A stretch of DNA of 5,851 bases from Elusimicrobiota bacterium (lineage in GTDB: Bacteria; Elusimicrobiota; Elusimicrobia; 2-02-FULL-39-32): the NCBI GenBank assembly GCA_016193115.1, contig JACPSV010000321.1, positions 1 to 5,851 on the forward strand. Reading direction: 5' to 3'. The notes under the pieces were generated by a model. The model was given only the letters and a program-made list of their open reading frames with translations, had not been told where the DNA came from and made no database searches. The translations under genes were made by a program, and so were the position numbers. Of the stretch, positions 1 to 5,851 are shown in pieces; position 1 is the first letter of the stretch, and each line of letters begins with the position of its first letter.

Positions 1-1099
1 CAATGTTTCTTCCCTCTAAATTTTCTTTGATAGGATTATACTTTATGCGCGCGCGAAAATCCCGCATCGGTTTGGACGGCTCAATAAAAGTGCGTCCCAC
101 ATAGTGGCTGCGGATAAACCCCACCTCAAACGGCAGTCTGCATTCCTCCGCGTAACCGGTTGCGGCCACCACGGAGGAGTCCGGCACCGCAACCACGCAC
201 TCCGTTCCGGAGGGAGGCGGCGATTCCCGGGCTAACTGGCGTCCCAACTCTCTGCGCACTTCATAAACGCTGCGATCAAATATGTTGGAGTCGGGACGCG
301 CGAAATAGACAAACTCAAATATGCAAAACGCGCTGTGGTTCAAAGGCTTCTTGAGAAGCGGTATGCTCCTCACCGATTGAGTATCCTCAATCACCACCAT
401 CTCTCCCGGCTCAACTTCGCGCACTGCTTTGGCGCCAATCATGTCAAACGCGCATGTTTCCGACGCCACCACCCACGCCGCGCCCAGTTTCCCTAATATC
501 AGAGGGCGAAACCCCAAAGGGTCACGCACGGCAATCAGAGACCCGTGCCCTCCTTTTTTAGAATTCTGGTCGGAAGCGATCAGAAGGGAGTAGGCGCCAT
601 CCACTTTTTTAAGTGAAGACCGGATCGCGTCCGCAAGATTCTTTTCCCGGGATCGGGCAATGAGGTGCAGGATTACTTCGCTATCCGTGGTCGTTTGGAA
701 TATCGCTCCGCTCGATTCCAGATCCTTGCGCAGCTTTTCTGCGTTGGTCAGGTTTCCGTTGTGTCCCACGGCAAGCTGTCCGTAAGGAGTCGTCACCAAA
801 AGCGGCTGAGCGTTTTTTAGGATGGAACTGCCTGTCGTGGAGTACCGGACATGCCCAATGGCGGATCGTCCTTTCAGTTGGCGAAAGTGTTCTTCCTTAA
901 AGACGTCGAAGACCAGACCCATCCCCACGTGACGGTTCATGCGCCCATTGAACGCGACAATCCCGGCGGATTCCTGGCCGCGGTGCTGGAGCGCCGTCAG
1001 CCCGATGTAGACCAGATGCGACGCGTCCCGATGAGAAAAAACCCCGCACACCCCGCACTCTTCTTTCAGATCGGGATGACAAACATTCATTTCAATCAT
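1..1099 (-). CDS. purF: Amidophosphoribosyltransferase PurF, 3' end cut by window edge
   Basis: Catalyses the first committed step of purine synthesis: PRPP plus glutamine gives 5-phosphoribosylamine. The frame is open from the ATG at 1099 to the left edge (366 codons; the family is about 450-500). The N-terminal Ntn glutaminase domain is clear: EECGVCGVF with nucleophile Cys15, LQHRGQESAGI (about 37-47), GHVRYSTTG (82-90), GHNGNLTN (112-119) and TTDSEVILHLIA (137-148). The start of the phosphoribosyltransferase domain follows (IFEFVYFARPDS, VPDSSVVAATGYAEE, YVGRTFIEPS). The PRPP-binding VxxDDSIVRGT region lies outside. Residues before Cys15 end in EE, as in the cleaved propeptide of the Bacillus type, and SETCAFD (Cys near 216) matches a position that holds an iron-sulfur ligand in the Bacillus enzyme; E. 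coli PurF lacks both. A GAGGAG sits 6 nt before the ATG at 1099. An in-frame ATG at 1090 would give an 11-residue propeptide but has poorer spacing. It overlaps the purQ stop by ATGA. Confidence 0.96.
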   Translation of the reverse strand, partial: MIEMNVCHPDLKEECGVCGVFSHRDASHLVYIGLTALQHRGQESAGIVAFNGRMNRHVGMGLVFDVFKEEHFRQLKGRSAIGHVRYSTTGSSILKNAQPLLVTTPYGQLAVGHNGNLTNAEKLRKDLESSGAIFQTTTDSEVILHLIARSREKNLADAIRSSLKKVDGAYSLLIASDQNSKKGGHGSLIAVRDPLGFRPLILGKLGAAWVVASETCAFDMIGAKAVREVEPGEMVVIEDTQSVRSIPLLKKPLNHSAFCIFEFVYFARPDSNIFDRSVYEVRRELGRQLARESPPPSGTECVVAVPDSSVVAATGYAEECRLPFEVGFIRSHYVGRTFIEPSKPMRDFRARIKYNPIKENLEGRNI

Positions 1100-1854
1100 G
1101 GATGGCTCCTCGCGTAGCGGACGGCCAGATCCCAAAAGAGTCTGCCCGCGGTTTTCTCTTTTGTTCCCACACTTCCCCAGGATGGATGCTGATAGGACAC
1201 AACAAATCTTTCCGGATGAGGCATCAGCCCGATCACGTTTCCCGTTGGATTACAAATTCCCGCGATGGAGTGGAGAGAACCGTTGGGGTTTTCGCCGCGA
1301 TATCGAAATATCACTTGCCTATTTTTTTCGATCGCGTCTAAGAGTTTCCGGTCTTTCACCAGAAACCGTCCCTCGCCGTGAGCAATCGGAAGCTCAAATT
1401 GGGATGGCATTCCTTTCAGCCAGCGCGCTTGAGAATTCTCGCTTTGCATGGATACCCACCGGCACTGAAACCGTCCCGAATCGTTCTGCGCCAGAGTCGC
1501 TGTTTGATTAAAAATGTTGCCGTCTAGGGAAGGCAGGAGACCCGCTTTCACCAAAACCTGAAACCCGTTACATATTCCAATGATCAACTTTCCTGCTTGC
1601 ACGAATTTCCGGATTTCTTCGCCCAAATTCAGTTTGATCTCGTTGGCAAGAATTTTCCCAGCGGCCACGTCGTCCCCATACGAAAATCCTCCCGGCACAA
1701 CCAGGATAGAAAATTGAAAGAGTTTCTGCGGATCCTTCAGAATCTCGTTCAAATGGAAAAGTTTTACGTCCGCTCCCGCCGATTTTAGAGCGTGAACCGT
1801 TTCTCCGTCGCAGTTGGTGCCGGCCGTTCTCAAAACAAGCGCTTGCGCTCTCAT
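1096..1854 (-). CDS. purQ: Phosphoribosylformylglycinamidine synthase glutaminase subunit PurQ
   Basis: Class I glutamine amidotransferase that releases ammonia from glutamine for PurL, converting FGAR to FGAM in the PurS-PurL-PurQ complex in the cytoplasm. The catalytic triad is visible: Cys95 in GICNGFQVL, and His213 and Glu215 in LMPHPERF. Other family blocks are RTAGTNCDGET (9-19), VPGGFSYGDDVAAGKILANE (53-72) and LPIAHGEGRF (155-164). The length is 252 residues, somewhat more than the roughly 215-230 of Bacillus or Thermotoga PurQ and similar to the longer form I recall beside PurSL proteins. The start chosen is ATG at 1854, which forms ATGA with the purL stop and has GGAGA 4 nt upstream. 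A longer frame from 1878 would add eight residues without family similarity and overlap purL more. It ends by overlapping the purF start by 4 bp. Confidence 0.96.
   Translation of the reverse strand: MRAQALVLRTAGTNCDGETVHALKSAGADVKLFHLNEILKDPQKLFQFSILVVPGGFSYGDDVAAGKILANEIKLNLGEEIRKFVQAGKLIIGICNGFQVLVKAGLLPSLDGNIFNQTATLAQNDSGRFQCRWVSMQSENSQARWLKGMPSQFELPIAHGEGRFLVKDRKLLDAIEKNRQVIFRYRGENPNGSLHSIAGICNPTGNVIGLMPHPERFVVSYQHPSWGSVGTKEKTAGRLFWDLAVRYARSHP
1106..1111 (-). promoter_or_regulatory. Ribosome binding site of purF
   Basis: GAGGAG on the minus strand, 6 nt upstream of the ATG at 1099 and inside the end of purQ. It decides for this ATG over the in-frame ATG at 1090, which would be 15 nt away. 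Confidence 0.75.
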
Positions 1855-4250
1855 TGTTTCTCCGAACATCTTTCCCACAATTTTTTCAGTTCTTCCACGG
1901 ACAAATCCAATCTTTGCTTCCCGTTTTGGATACGAAGGGAAGGTTCCTTTTGGACTCTCCCTAACAGTTGGAGCGGATAACGGCCAAACCTCTTTTGAAT
2001 TTTGTGGGCATTTTTTGGCTCAACCTCAATGATCCAGCGCGTGGCAGACTCCGAAAAAAGTAAAACCTGATCCAGATGACCGATATCCACTCGCGCTCCC
2101 AACCCTCCCGCAAAACAACACTCTGCCAGAGCCACTCCCAATCCTCCTTCCGAAACGTCATGGCAGGCAGAGATCCATCCTCGCCGAATCGTTTCGGAGA
2201 GAACTTGCATCAGATTCAAAGACGTCTCCCCGTTCACTTTTGGAACTTCTCCTCCACGCATGTTCAGGATTCGATATAAATGGGATCCTCCCATCTCGTC
2301 CCGTGTTTCTCCCACCAAATAGAGGAAGTTGCCCGGCTTTTTAAGGTTCATCGTGACGCACTGACGCACGTCCTGAACCACGCTGATCGCAGAAATGAGG
2401 AGAGTCCCAGGGATGGAAACCACTTGCCCCTGAGCGTCTCGCCAAGTGTTGTTTAAACTGTCCTTACCGGAAATGAACGGAACTCCATAGGAAATCGCAA
2501 AATCGTGACAGCCTTGCGCGCAGCGCACAAGACCGGCTAGAATTCTTTCGTTCTCGACGTCTCCCCAACAAAAGTTGTCCAGAAGGGCGCACTCTTTTAG
2601 GTCGCCGCCCACAGCGACCAGATTCCGCAGAGACTCGTCTATAGCGTTTGCGGCCATCCAGTAAGGATCTATCTCGCCATAAAACGGATTGATTCCGTTT
2701 GAGACCACGATCCCTTTCCAAGAGTCCAGCCGCGGCCGTATCACGGCGGCGTCGCTGGGACCGCCGCTGCCTTTACCGACAAAAGGCTTAATCACGCTTC
2801 CGCCCTGCACCTCGTGATCGTACTGCTGTACGATCCAACGCTTGGAAGCAATGTTCGGGTGCGCCACCAGTTTCTTCAGCCATACCCCACATTGCTCTAA
2901 GGTGTTCCTCCCTCTCATCAAGTCATTCTGAGGTGACGCCGAAGAATCAGTCACACTCCACACCGCCTTCTTGCGCACTTGTGGAATTCCCTTGTGTAAA
3001 AATCCCAAATCCAGATCGCACACTTTTTCGTCGCGATAAAAAACTTCCAGCCGGCCGCTCTTGGTAAACTCACCGATGACAGCGCACTCGACATTCTCCG
3101 TGGAGCAGATGGCTTGAAACGAATCCAAATTCTCGCGAGGAACGGAGAAAACCATTCTCTCCTGAGATTCCGATAACCATATCTCCCACGGACTTAAACC
3201 CTGATACTTGAGAGGCGCGGTTTCCAGAGAAACTTTGACTCCGCAATCCGCCGCAAGTTCTCCCACACTGGACGAGAATCCGCCTGCCCCGCAGTCCGTG
3301 ACCGCATTGTAGAGTTTGAGGTCCCGCGCTCTTAAGAGAGCGTCGGCCACTTTCTTTTCCACAATGGCGTTCCCAATCTGCACGACGCTTGCCGCGATAT
3401 TGTCTTCCAAAGCCGCGGAAGAAAACGTCGCCCCGTGGATCCCGTCCCTGCCCGTCCGGCCGCCAATGGAAACAACCCAATCGCCGGGCACGACCTGCTT
3501 GTGAACGCAATTTCTGGGAATGAGACCCACCGTCCCGCAGAAAACAAGGGGATTGGCAAAATACCCTTCATGAAACAAGACAGCGCCATTGGCCGTGGGA
3601 ATTCCCATCCGGTTTCCGTAGTCGCGCACGCCCGCGATCACGCCGGAAAGAACTCTTTCCGGCGGCAGGTTGGAACTTGTCTCTTGAGAAGGAGGAACTT
3701 TCCCAAACTCACCCACGCAAAAAACATCCGTATTTAAAATTGGTTTCGCCCCCATCCCCGCGCCCAGAATGTCCCGGATCACGCCGCCAATTCCTGTTCC
3801 GGCGCCGCCGTACGGTTCCAAAGCGGAAGGGTGGTTATGCGTTTCCGCCTTAAAAGCGATCGCCCACTTCTCGTCAAACGCGATCATGCCGGCATTGTCT
3901 TCAAAAACGGACAGACAGAATTTCTTGTTCAGTTTTTGAGTCGCCTGAGCGATGGTCTGCCGGAAAAGATCCTCATACACTTTTCTGTCTTCCCGTCCCG
4001 ATTTCAATTCCACATACTCGATCCGTCCCTTAAACGTCTTGTGTTTGCAATGTTCCGACCAGGTTTGCGCGATTGTTTCCAGCTCGACGTCGGTAGGATC
4101 CCGACCTTCCGACTTAAAATAAGACTGGATCGTGCGCATCTCTTCCAAGGAGAGGGAGAGCAGTCTCTGCCGCGAGATCTGCCCCAACTCTTTTTCATTC
4201 AGAGAATTTAATGGAATCGTTTCTGTTCTACGTTTTTCTAACGTGACCAT
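1851..4250 (-). CDS. purL: Phosphoribosylformylglycinamidine synthase catalytic subunit PurL
   Basis: ATP-dependent synthetase subunit that turns FGAR into FGAM with ammonia from PurQ; it belongs to the PurM/PurL AIR-synthase-like superfamily. The protein is 799 residues, longer than Bacillus PurL (about 740). Seen in order: linker-like N-terminus with RLLSLSLEEM (29-38), TDVELETIAQTWSEHCKHKT (53-72) with the likely catalytic His67, KAETHNHPSALEPYGGAGTG (134-153), GGVIRDILGAG (155-165), GGRTGRDGIHGATFSSA (263-279), DCGAGGFSSSVGE (319-331), then the second half with KPFVGKGSGGPSDAAV (488-503), NGINPFYGEIDPYWMA (518-533), AVGGDLKECALLDNFCWGD (546-564), SGKDSLNNTW (594-603) and HDVSEGGLGVALAE (697-710). 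The start is uncertain: ATG at 4250 (AGGAG 14 nt away, rather far) or GTG at 4265, which adds five residues and has no sensible ribosome site. It overlaps the end of purS by 13 bp in another frame and the start of purQ by 4 bp. Confidence 0.96.
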   Translation of the reverse strand: MVTLEKRRTETIPLNSLNEKELGQISRQRLLSLSLEEMRTIQSYFKSEGRDPTDVELETIAQTWSEHCKHKTFKGRIEYVELKSGREDRKVYEDLFRQTIAQATQKLNKKFCLSVFEDNAGMIAFDEKWAIAFKAETHNHPSALEPYGGAGTGIGGVIRDILGAGMGAKPILNTDVFCVGEFGKVPPSQETSSNLPPERVLSGVIAGVRDYGNRMGIPTANGAVLFHEGYFANPLVFCGTVGLIPRNCVHKQVVPGDWVVSIGGRTGRDGIHGATFSSAALEDNIAASVVQIGNAIVEKKVADALLRARDLKLYNAVTDCGAGGFSSSVGELAADCGVKVSLETAPLKYQGLSPWEIWLSESQERMVFSVPRENLDSFQAICSTENVECAVIGEFTKSGRLEVFYRDEKVCDLDLGFLHKGIPQVRKKAVWSVTDSSASPQNDLMRGRNTLEQCGVWLKKLVAHPNIASKRWIVQQYDHEVQGGSVIKPFVGKGSGGPSDAAVIRPRLDSWKGIVVSNGINPFYGEIDPYWMAANAIDESLRNLVAVGGDLKECALLDNFCWGDVENERILAGLVRCAQGCHDFAISYGVPFISGKDSLNNTWRDAQGQVVSIPGTLLISAISVVQDVRQCVTMNLKKPGNFLYLVGETRDEMGGSHLYRILNMRGGEVPKVNGETSLNLMQVLSETIRRGWISACHDVSEGGLGVALAECCFAGGLGARVDIGHLDQVLLFSESATRWIIEVEPKNAHKIQKRFGRYPLQLLGRVQKEPSLRIQNGKQRLDLSVEELKKLWERCSEKQ
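1859..1863 (-). promoter_or_regulatory. Ribosome binding site of purQ
   Basis: GGAGA on the minus strand, 4 nt before the ATG at 1854 and inside the last codons of purL. It supports the ATGA-overlapping start of purQ rather than the upstream ATG at 1878. Confidence 0.7.
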
Positions 4251-4735
4251 GATTGAACTTGGCACTCCTGCACTAACGGATTCAAAAGTTCCTTTCCGGC
4301 TAATCGAAAGATATCCTCTTTAAGGGAAATCTGCCTCCCGTTAGAGTGAGCGGGGGCGCGCAACTCAATTCTCTGCCCGCTAAACGCCCGCGCGATCGTC
4401 CGGATTTTGAGGTCTTTGACCGCTTTCAGCAGACTCTCGCTCACGGGATCGGTGACTCCTTGCTTATACCAGATATCCAGAAAAAGAGTTTCTGAATTCT
4501 GAGGTTTGGAATCAATCCAAAACCGGTCTGAAACCGGATCAGAAAGAATCTCATGGGCAATTTTTTCAATTTCTCCGTCGGTAAAGTCCCCTTCCAAACG
4601 ATAGAGAACACCGATTCCTTGACAGATCACTCCTCCCATTCCGCCCAAACGAAAGAGCTGATCCATTCTTCTTTGGTTTTGAATAGAAGATTTAGAAGCG
4701 TGAGCGCGAACCTCAACACAAACAGAACGATTCAT
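4238..4735 (-). CDS. purS: Double-domain PurS subunit of FGAM synthase
   Basis: Likely the structural PurS component that bridges PurL and PurQ. Ordinary PurS is about 80-85 residues; this protein is 165 and appears to hold two PurS-like halves. The first half (about 5-75: VCVEVRAHASK, then LYRLEGDFTDGEIEKIAHEI and LSDPVSDRFWID) is divergent. The second (about 85-161: FLDIWYKQGVTDPVSESLLKAV, then LKEDIFRLAGKELLNPLVQE) is more typical, with the DP after the first strand and the L-NP-V/L-near-end signature of PurS. Both halves end in the same kind of motif (LSDPVSD and LLNPLVQ). Two PurS-like units also form the N-terminal domain of the large one-chain FGAR amidotransferase and of fused PurSL proteins. 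The start chosen is ATG at 4735, just before the first strand; the ribosome site is weak. An ATG at 4792 is in frame and would add 19 residues, but it lies in the repeat cluster and the added sequence looks non-coding. Confidence 0.82.
   Translation of the reverse strand: MNRSVCVEVRAHASKSSIQNQRRMDQLFRLGGMGGVICQGIGVLYRLEGDFTDGEIEKIAHEILSDPVSDRFWIDSKPQNSETLFLDIWYKQGVTDPVSESLLKAVKDLKIRTIARAFSGQRIELRAPAHSNGRQISLKEDIFRLAGKELLNPLVQECQVQSWSR
4265..4269 (-). promoter_or_regulatory. Possible ribosome binding site of purL
   Basis: AGGAG on the minus strand within the last codons of purS. It is the only good Shine-Dalgarno match near the purL start but lies 14 nt before the ATG at 4250 and overlaps the alternative GTG at 4265, so its use is uncertain. 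purL may depend on ribosomes finishing purS 13 bp inside it. Confidence 0.4.
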
Positions 4736-4778
4736 TGCCACATCTGTCCACTTAAAGTACGAAGGAGAGTCGCCCATC

Positions 4779-4788
4779 CGCTCATGGT
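4779..4788 (+). repeat. Isolated arm of the palindromic repeat (copy A)
   Basis: CGCTCATGGT, identical to the left arm of the copy at 4826. The loop and right arm are missing; GC and unrelated sequence follow. Probably a truncated copy. Confidence 0.65.
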
Positions 4789-4802
4789 GCATCCTGAAAG
4801 CC

Positions 4803-4812
4803 CGCTCATGGT
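4803..4812 (+). repeat. Isolated arm of the palindromic repeat (copy B)
   Basis: CGCTCATGGT followed by GAGC, the first four loop bases of the 4826 copy, after which the match stops. A truncated copy 24 bp from copy A and 23 bp from copy C. Confidence 0.65.
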
Positions 4813-4825
4813 GAGCTCATCCAGC

Positions 4826-4856
4826 CGCTCATGGTGAGCATGTCGAACCATGAGCG
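4826..4856 (+). repeat. Intact hairpin repeat (copy C)
   Basis: Perfect 10-bp inverted repeat: CGCTCATGGT at 4826-4835 and ACCATGAGCG at 4847-4856, with the 11-nt loop GAGCATGTCGA. No T-run follows on either strand, so it does not look like an intrinsic terminator. Confidence 0.9.
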
Positions 4857-4860
4857 ACCA

Positions 4861-4891
4861 CGCTCACCCTTCGACAAGCTCAGGGTGAGCG
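4861..4891 (-). repeat. Intact hairpin repeat (copy D), inverted relative to copy C
   Basis: Perfect 10-bp inverted repeat: CGCTCACCCT at 4861-4870 and AGGGTGAGCG at 4882-4891, with the 11-nt loop TCGACAAGCTC. Read on the minus strand the loop is GAGCTTGTCGA, one base different from copy C. It starts 4 bp after copy C ends. No T-run follows on either strand. Confidence 0.9.
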
Positions 4892-4899
4892 GTTTCATC

Positions 4900-4930
4900 C
4901 GCTCAGGGTGAGCTTGCCGAACCATAGACA
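4900..4930 (+). repeat. Decayed hairpin repeat (copy E)
   Basis: Left arm CGCTCAGGGT, loop GAGCTTGCCGA (one base from the copy D loop read on the minus strand) and a right arm ACCATAGACA that pairs only near the loop. The layout and 31-bp length match copies C and D, so this is a copy that has lost outer pairing. Confidence 0.65.
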
Positions 4931-4934
4931 AACG

Positions 4935-4956
4935 ATTTAAACGCATAATTTAAACG
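4935..4956. repeat. Short direct repeat ATTTAAACG in AT-rich spacer
   Basis: ATTTAAACG occurs at 4935-4943 and 4948-4956, 13 bp start to start, just downstream of the purC stop in transcription order. It is the only AT-rich stretch of the gap. It could hold an internal promoter for purS onward or a binding site, but no convincing -35/-10 pair was found; chance cannot be excluded. Confidence 0.4.
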
Positions 4957-4971
4957 GACACTAGTGATCCG

Positions 4972-5851
4972 TTACTGAAGTCTGTCTTTGCCCGTGATGC
5001 GGCGGAACGCTTCCAGATATTTGTCCCGGGTTTTTTGCACAACTTCCGAAGGCAGTTCCGGCGCGGGAGGTTGATGGTCCCAGCGGATTGAGTCCAAATA
5101 GTTTCTCACAAACTGTTTATCAAAGGACGGCGGCGAGATTCCCACGCGGTATTGGCTCACTTCCCAAAATCGGGAAGAGTCCGGCGTCAAGCACTCATCA
5201 ATCAATATTATTTCCGGACTGCCGTTCGTCTTCTTGATCGTCCCAAACTCAAACTTTGTGTCCGCCAGGATTAAACCGGCCGCAGTAACTTTTTCCGCAG
5301 CATGCTTGTAGAGGGCGATAGAAATCTCTTTAAGTTTTGACGCTAGATCCCCGCCGATCCTTTCCGCCATCTCTTCAAAAGAAATGTTGAGGTCGTGTTT
5401 GCCGCCTTCTTCCTTGGTGGCCGGTGTAAATATGGGTTCCGGCAAACGGTCGGACTCTTTCAAACCTTTGGGGAGAGCGACCCCGCACACGCGTCCGTTC
5501 TGGAGATACTCTTTCCAGCCCGAACCCGCCAGATAACCGCGCACGACACACTCGATAGAAATTTTGTCGGTCTTCTGAACCAGCATGGACCGCCCTTCCA
5601 GACCGGCGCGAAACTCTTTCAGTTCCGGAGGATATTCTTCCACGTTCCCCGTGATCAAATGGTTAGTCGCCAAACCCCGTGTCTGCTCAAACCAGTGGAG
5701 GGAAGTTTGATTCAGTACCTTTCCTTTGTCGGGGATGGGAGTGGGCAACACATAATCGTAGGCCGAAATCCTGTCGGAAGAAACGATCAGAAGACGGTCA
5801 TCCAAATCGTAGACGTCCCGCACCTTCCCCCGGATAAAGAGAGGCAGATTC
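4972..5851 (-). CDS. purC: SAICAR synthase PurC, 5' end cut by window edge
   Basis: Phosphoribosylaminoimidazole-succinocarboxamide synthase: CAIR, aspartate and ATP give SAICAR. The frame is open to the right edge, and the residues at the edge (NLPLFIRGKVRDVYDL) are the normal start of the family, so only a few to some fifteen residues are missing; the GTG at 5823 is an internal valine. Motifs: SSDRISAYDYVLPTPIPDKG (ATP-binding lobe), LNQTSLHWF, ECVVRGYLAGSGWKEY, FTPATKEEGGKHDLNISFEEM, ILADTKFEFG and LIDECLTPDSSRFW (substrate and metal binding), then the C-terminal extension with SFDKQFVRNYLDS and a final helix. The visible 292 residues place it with the roughly 300-residue ADE1-like form rather than the roughly 240-residue Bacillus/E. 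coli form. It ends with TAA at 4972, and 236 bp separate it from purS, unlike the overlapping genes downstream. Confidence 0.96.
   Translation of the reverse strand, partial: NLPLFIRGKVRDVYDLDDRLLIVSSDRISAYDYVLPTPIPDKGKVLNQTSLHWFEQTRGLATNHLITGNVEEYPPELKEFRAGLEGRSMLVQKTDKISIECVVRGYLAGSGWKEYLQNGRVCGVALPKGLKESDRLPEPIFTPATKEEGGKHDLNISFEEMAERIGGDLASKLKEISIALYKHAAEKVTAAGLILADTKFEFGTIKKTNGSPEIILIDECLTPDSSRFWEVSQYRVGISPPSFDKQFVRNYLDSIRWDHQPPAPELPSEVVQKTRDKYLEAFRRITGKDRLQ

Larger units (their letters stand above)
4778..4930. repeat. Cluster of REP-like inverted repeats between purC and purS
   Basis: About 150 bp of a repeated 31-bp palindromic unit in intact and decayed copies. The unit is a 10-nt arm beginning CGCTCA, an 11-nt loop, and the complementary arm. 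Intact copies are at 4826-4856 and 4861-4891, in opposite orientation. A decayed copy is at 4900-4930, and isolated left arms CGCTCATGGT are at 4779-4788 and 4803-4812. The short string TCATCC recurs between copies (4775-4779 region, 4818-4822, 4895-4900). The core string around the loop of the 4861 copy (TTCGACAAGCTCAGG) resembles a palindromic repeat I recall from many environmental bacterial genomes; that is memory, not a search. The cluster lies between two genes of one operon on the same strand. Confidence 0.85.

Noticed and set aside
3070..3510. 146-codon minus-strand frame inside purL
   Set aside because: Same strand, alternative frame of purL; arginine-, glycine- and serine-rich translation typical of a shifted frame, with no motifs.
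3435..3737. 100-codon open frame on the plus strand inside purL
   Set aside because: Antisense to strongly conserved PurL coding sequence, with no recognisable protein features; similar plus-strand frames at 1098-1511, 3831-4211 and 4553-4837 were rejected for the same reason.
4736..4792. N-terminal extension of purS starting at the ATG at 4792
   Set aside because: This ATG lies at the end of a repeat arm, and the added 19 residues precede the natural first strand of PurS without family similarity; a stop lies a short way upstream within repeat copy B.
4861..4891. Intrinsic transcription terminator at the GC-rich hairpin after purC
   Set aside because: The stem is good, but no T-run follows on either strand, and the same structure recurs nearby as a repeat family.
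4778..4930. CRISPR array
   Set aside because: Copies are irregular, in mixed orientation, partly truncated, and lack uniform unique spacers.
4736..4971. Purine or other riboswitch ahead of purS
   Set aside because: No conserved purine-riboswitch core or other known aptamer pattern was recognised; the gap is explained by the repeats and a short AT-rich stretch.

Overview
The window carries one face of a de novo purine biosynthesis operon. All recognisable genes lie on the minus strand, so transcription runs from right to left: purC (5' end cut by the right edge), a tandem-domain purS, purL, purQ and purF (3' end cut by the left edge). Essentially all of the window is coding except a 236-bp gap between purC and purS. 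No tRNA, rRNA, CRISPR array, insertion sequence or clear terminator was seen.

Layout: 4972-5851 purC (SAICAR synthase, the ~300-residue ADE1-like form); 4736-4971 a gap with a cluster of REP-like inverted repeats plus a short AT-rich stretch; 4238-4735 a 165-residue protein made of two PurS-like halves; 1851-4250 purL (799 residues); 1096-1854 purQ (252 residues); 1-1099 purF (366 residues visible). purS/purL overlap by 13 bp, and purL/purQ and purQ/purF each overlap by the 4-bp ATGA motif, which suggests translational coupling. PurS, PurL and PurQ together form the ATP- and glutamine-dependent FGAM synthase. PurF makes the first committed intermediate, phosphoribosylamine, and PurC acts later, making SAICAR from CAIR and aspartate.

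The organism is a bacterium of moderate GC content. The PurL/PurQ sequence style and the double PurS resemble lineages that carry a fused PurSL protein (recalled from deltaproteobacteria and deep-branching or uncultured phyla). A precise phylum cannot be given from this sequence; an uncultured environmental lineage is a guess.

This is mostly ordinary housekeeping sequence. The two points most worth a second look are the repeat cluster, in which two 31-bp hairpins in opposite orientation share ends and loop but differ by compensatory changes in the stem, and the separate double-PurS gene, which looks like the detached N-terminal part of a PurSL/large FGAR amidotransferase. I saw no evidence of a wholly new system.
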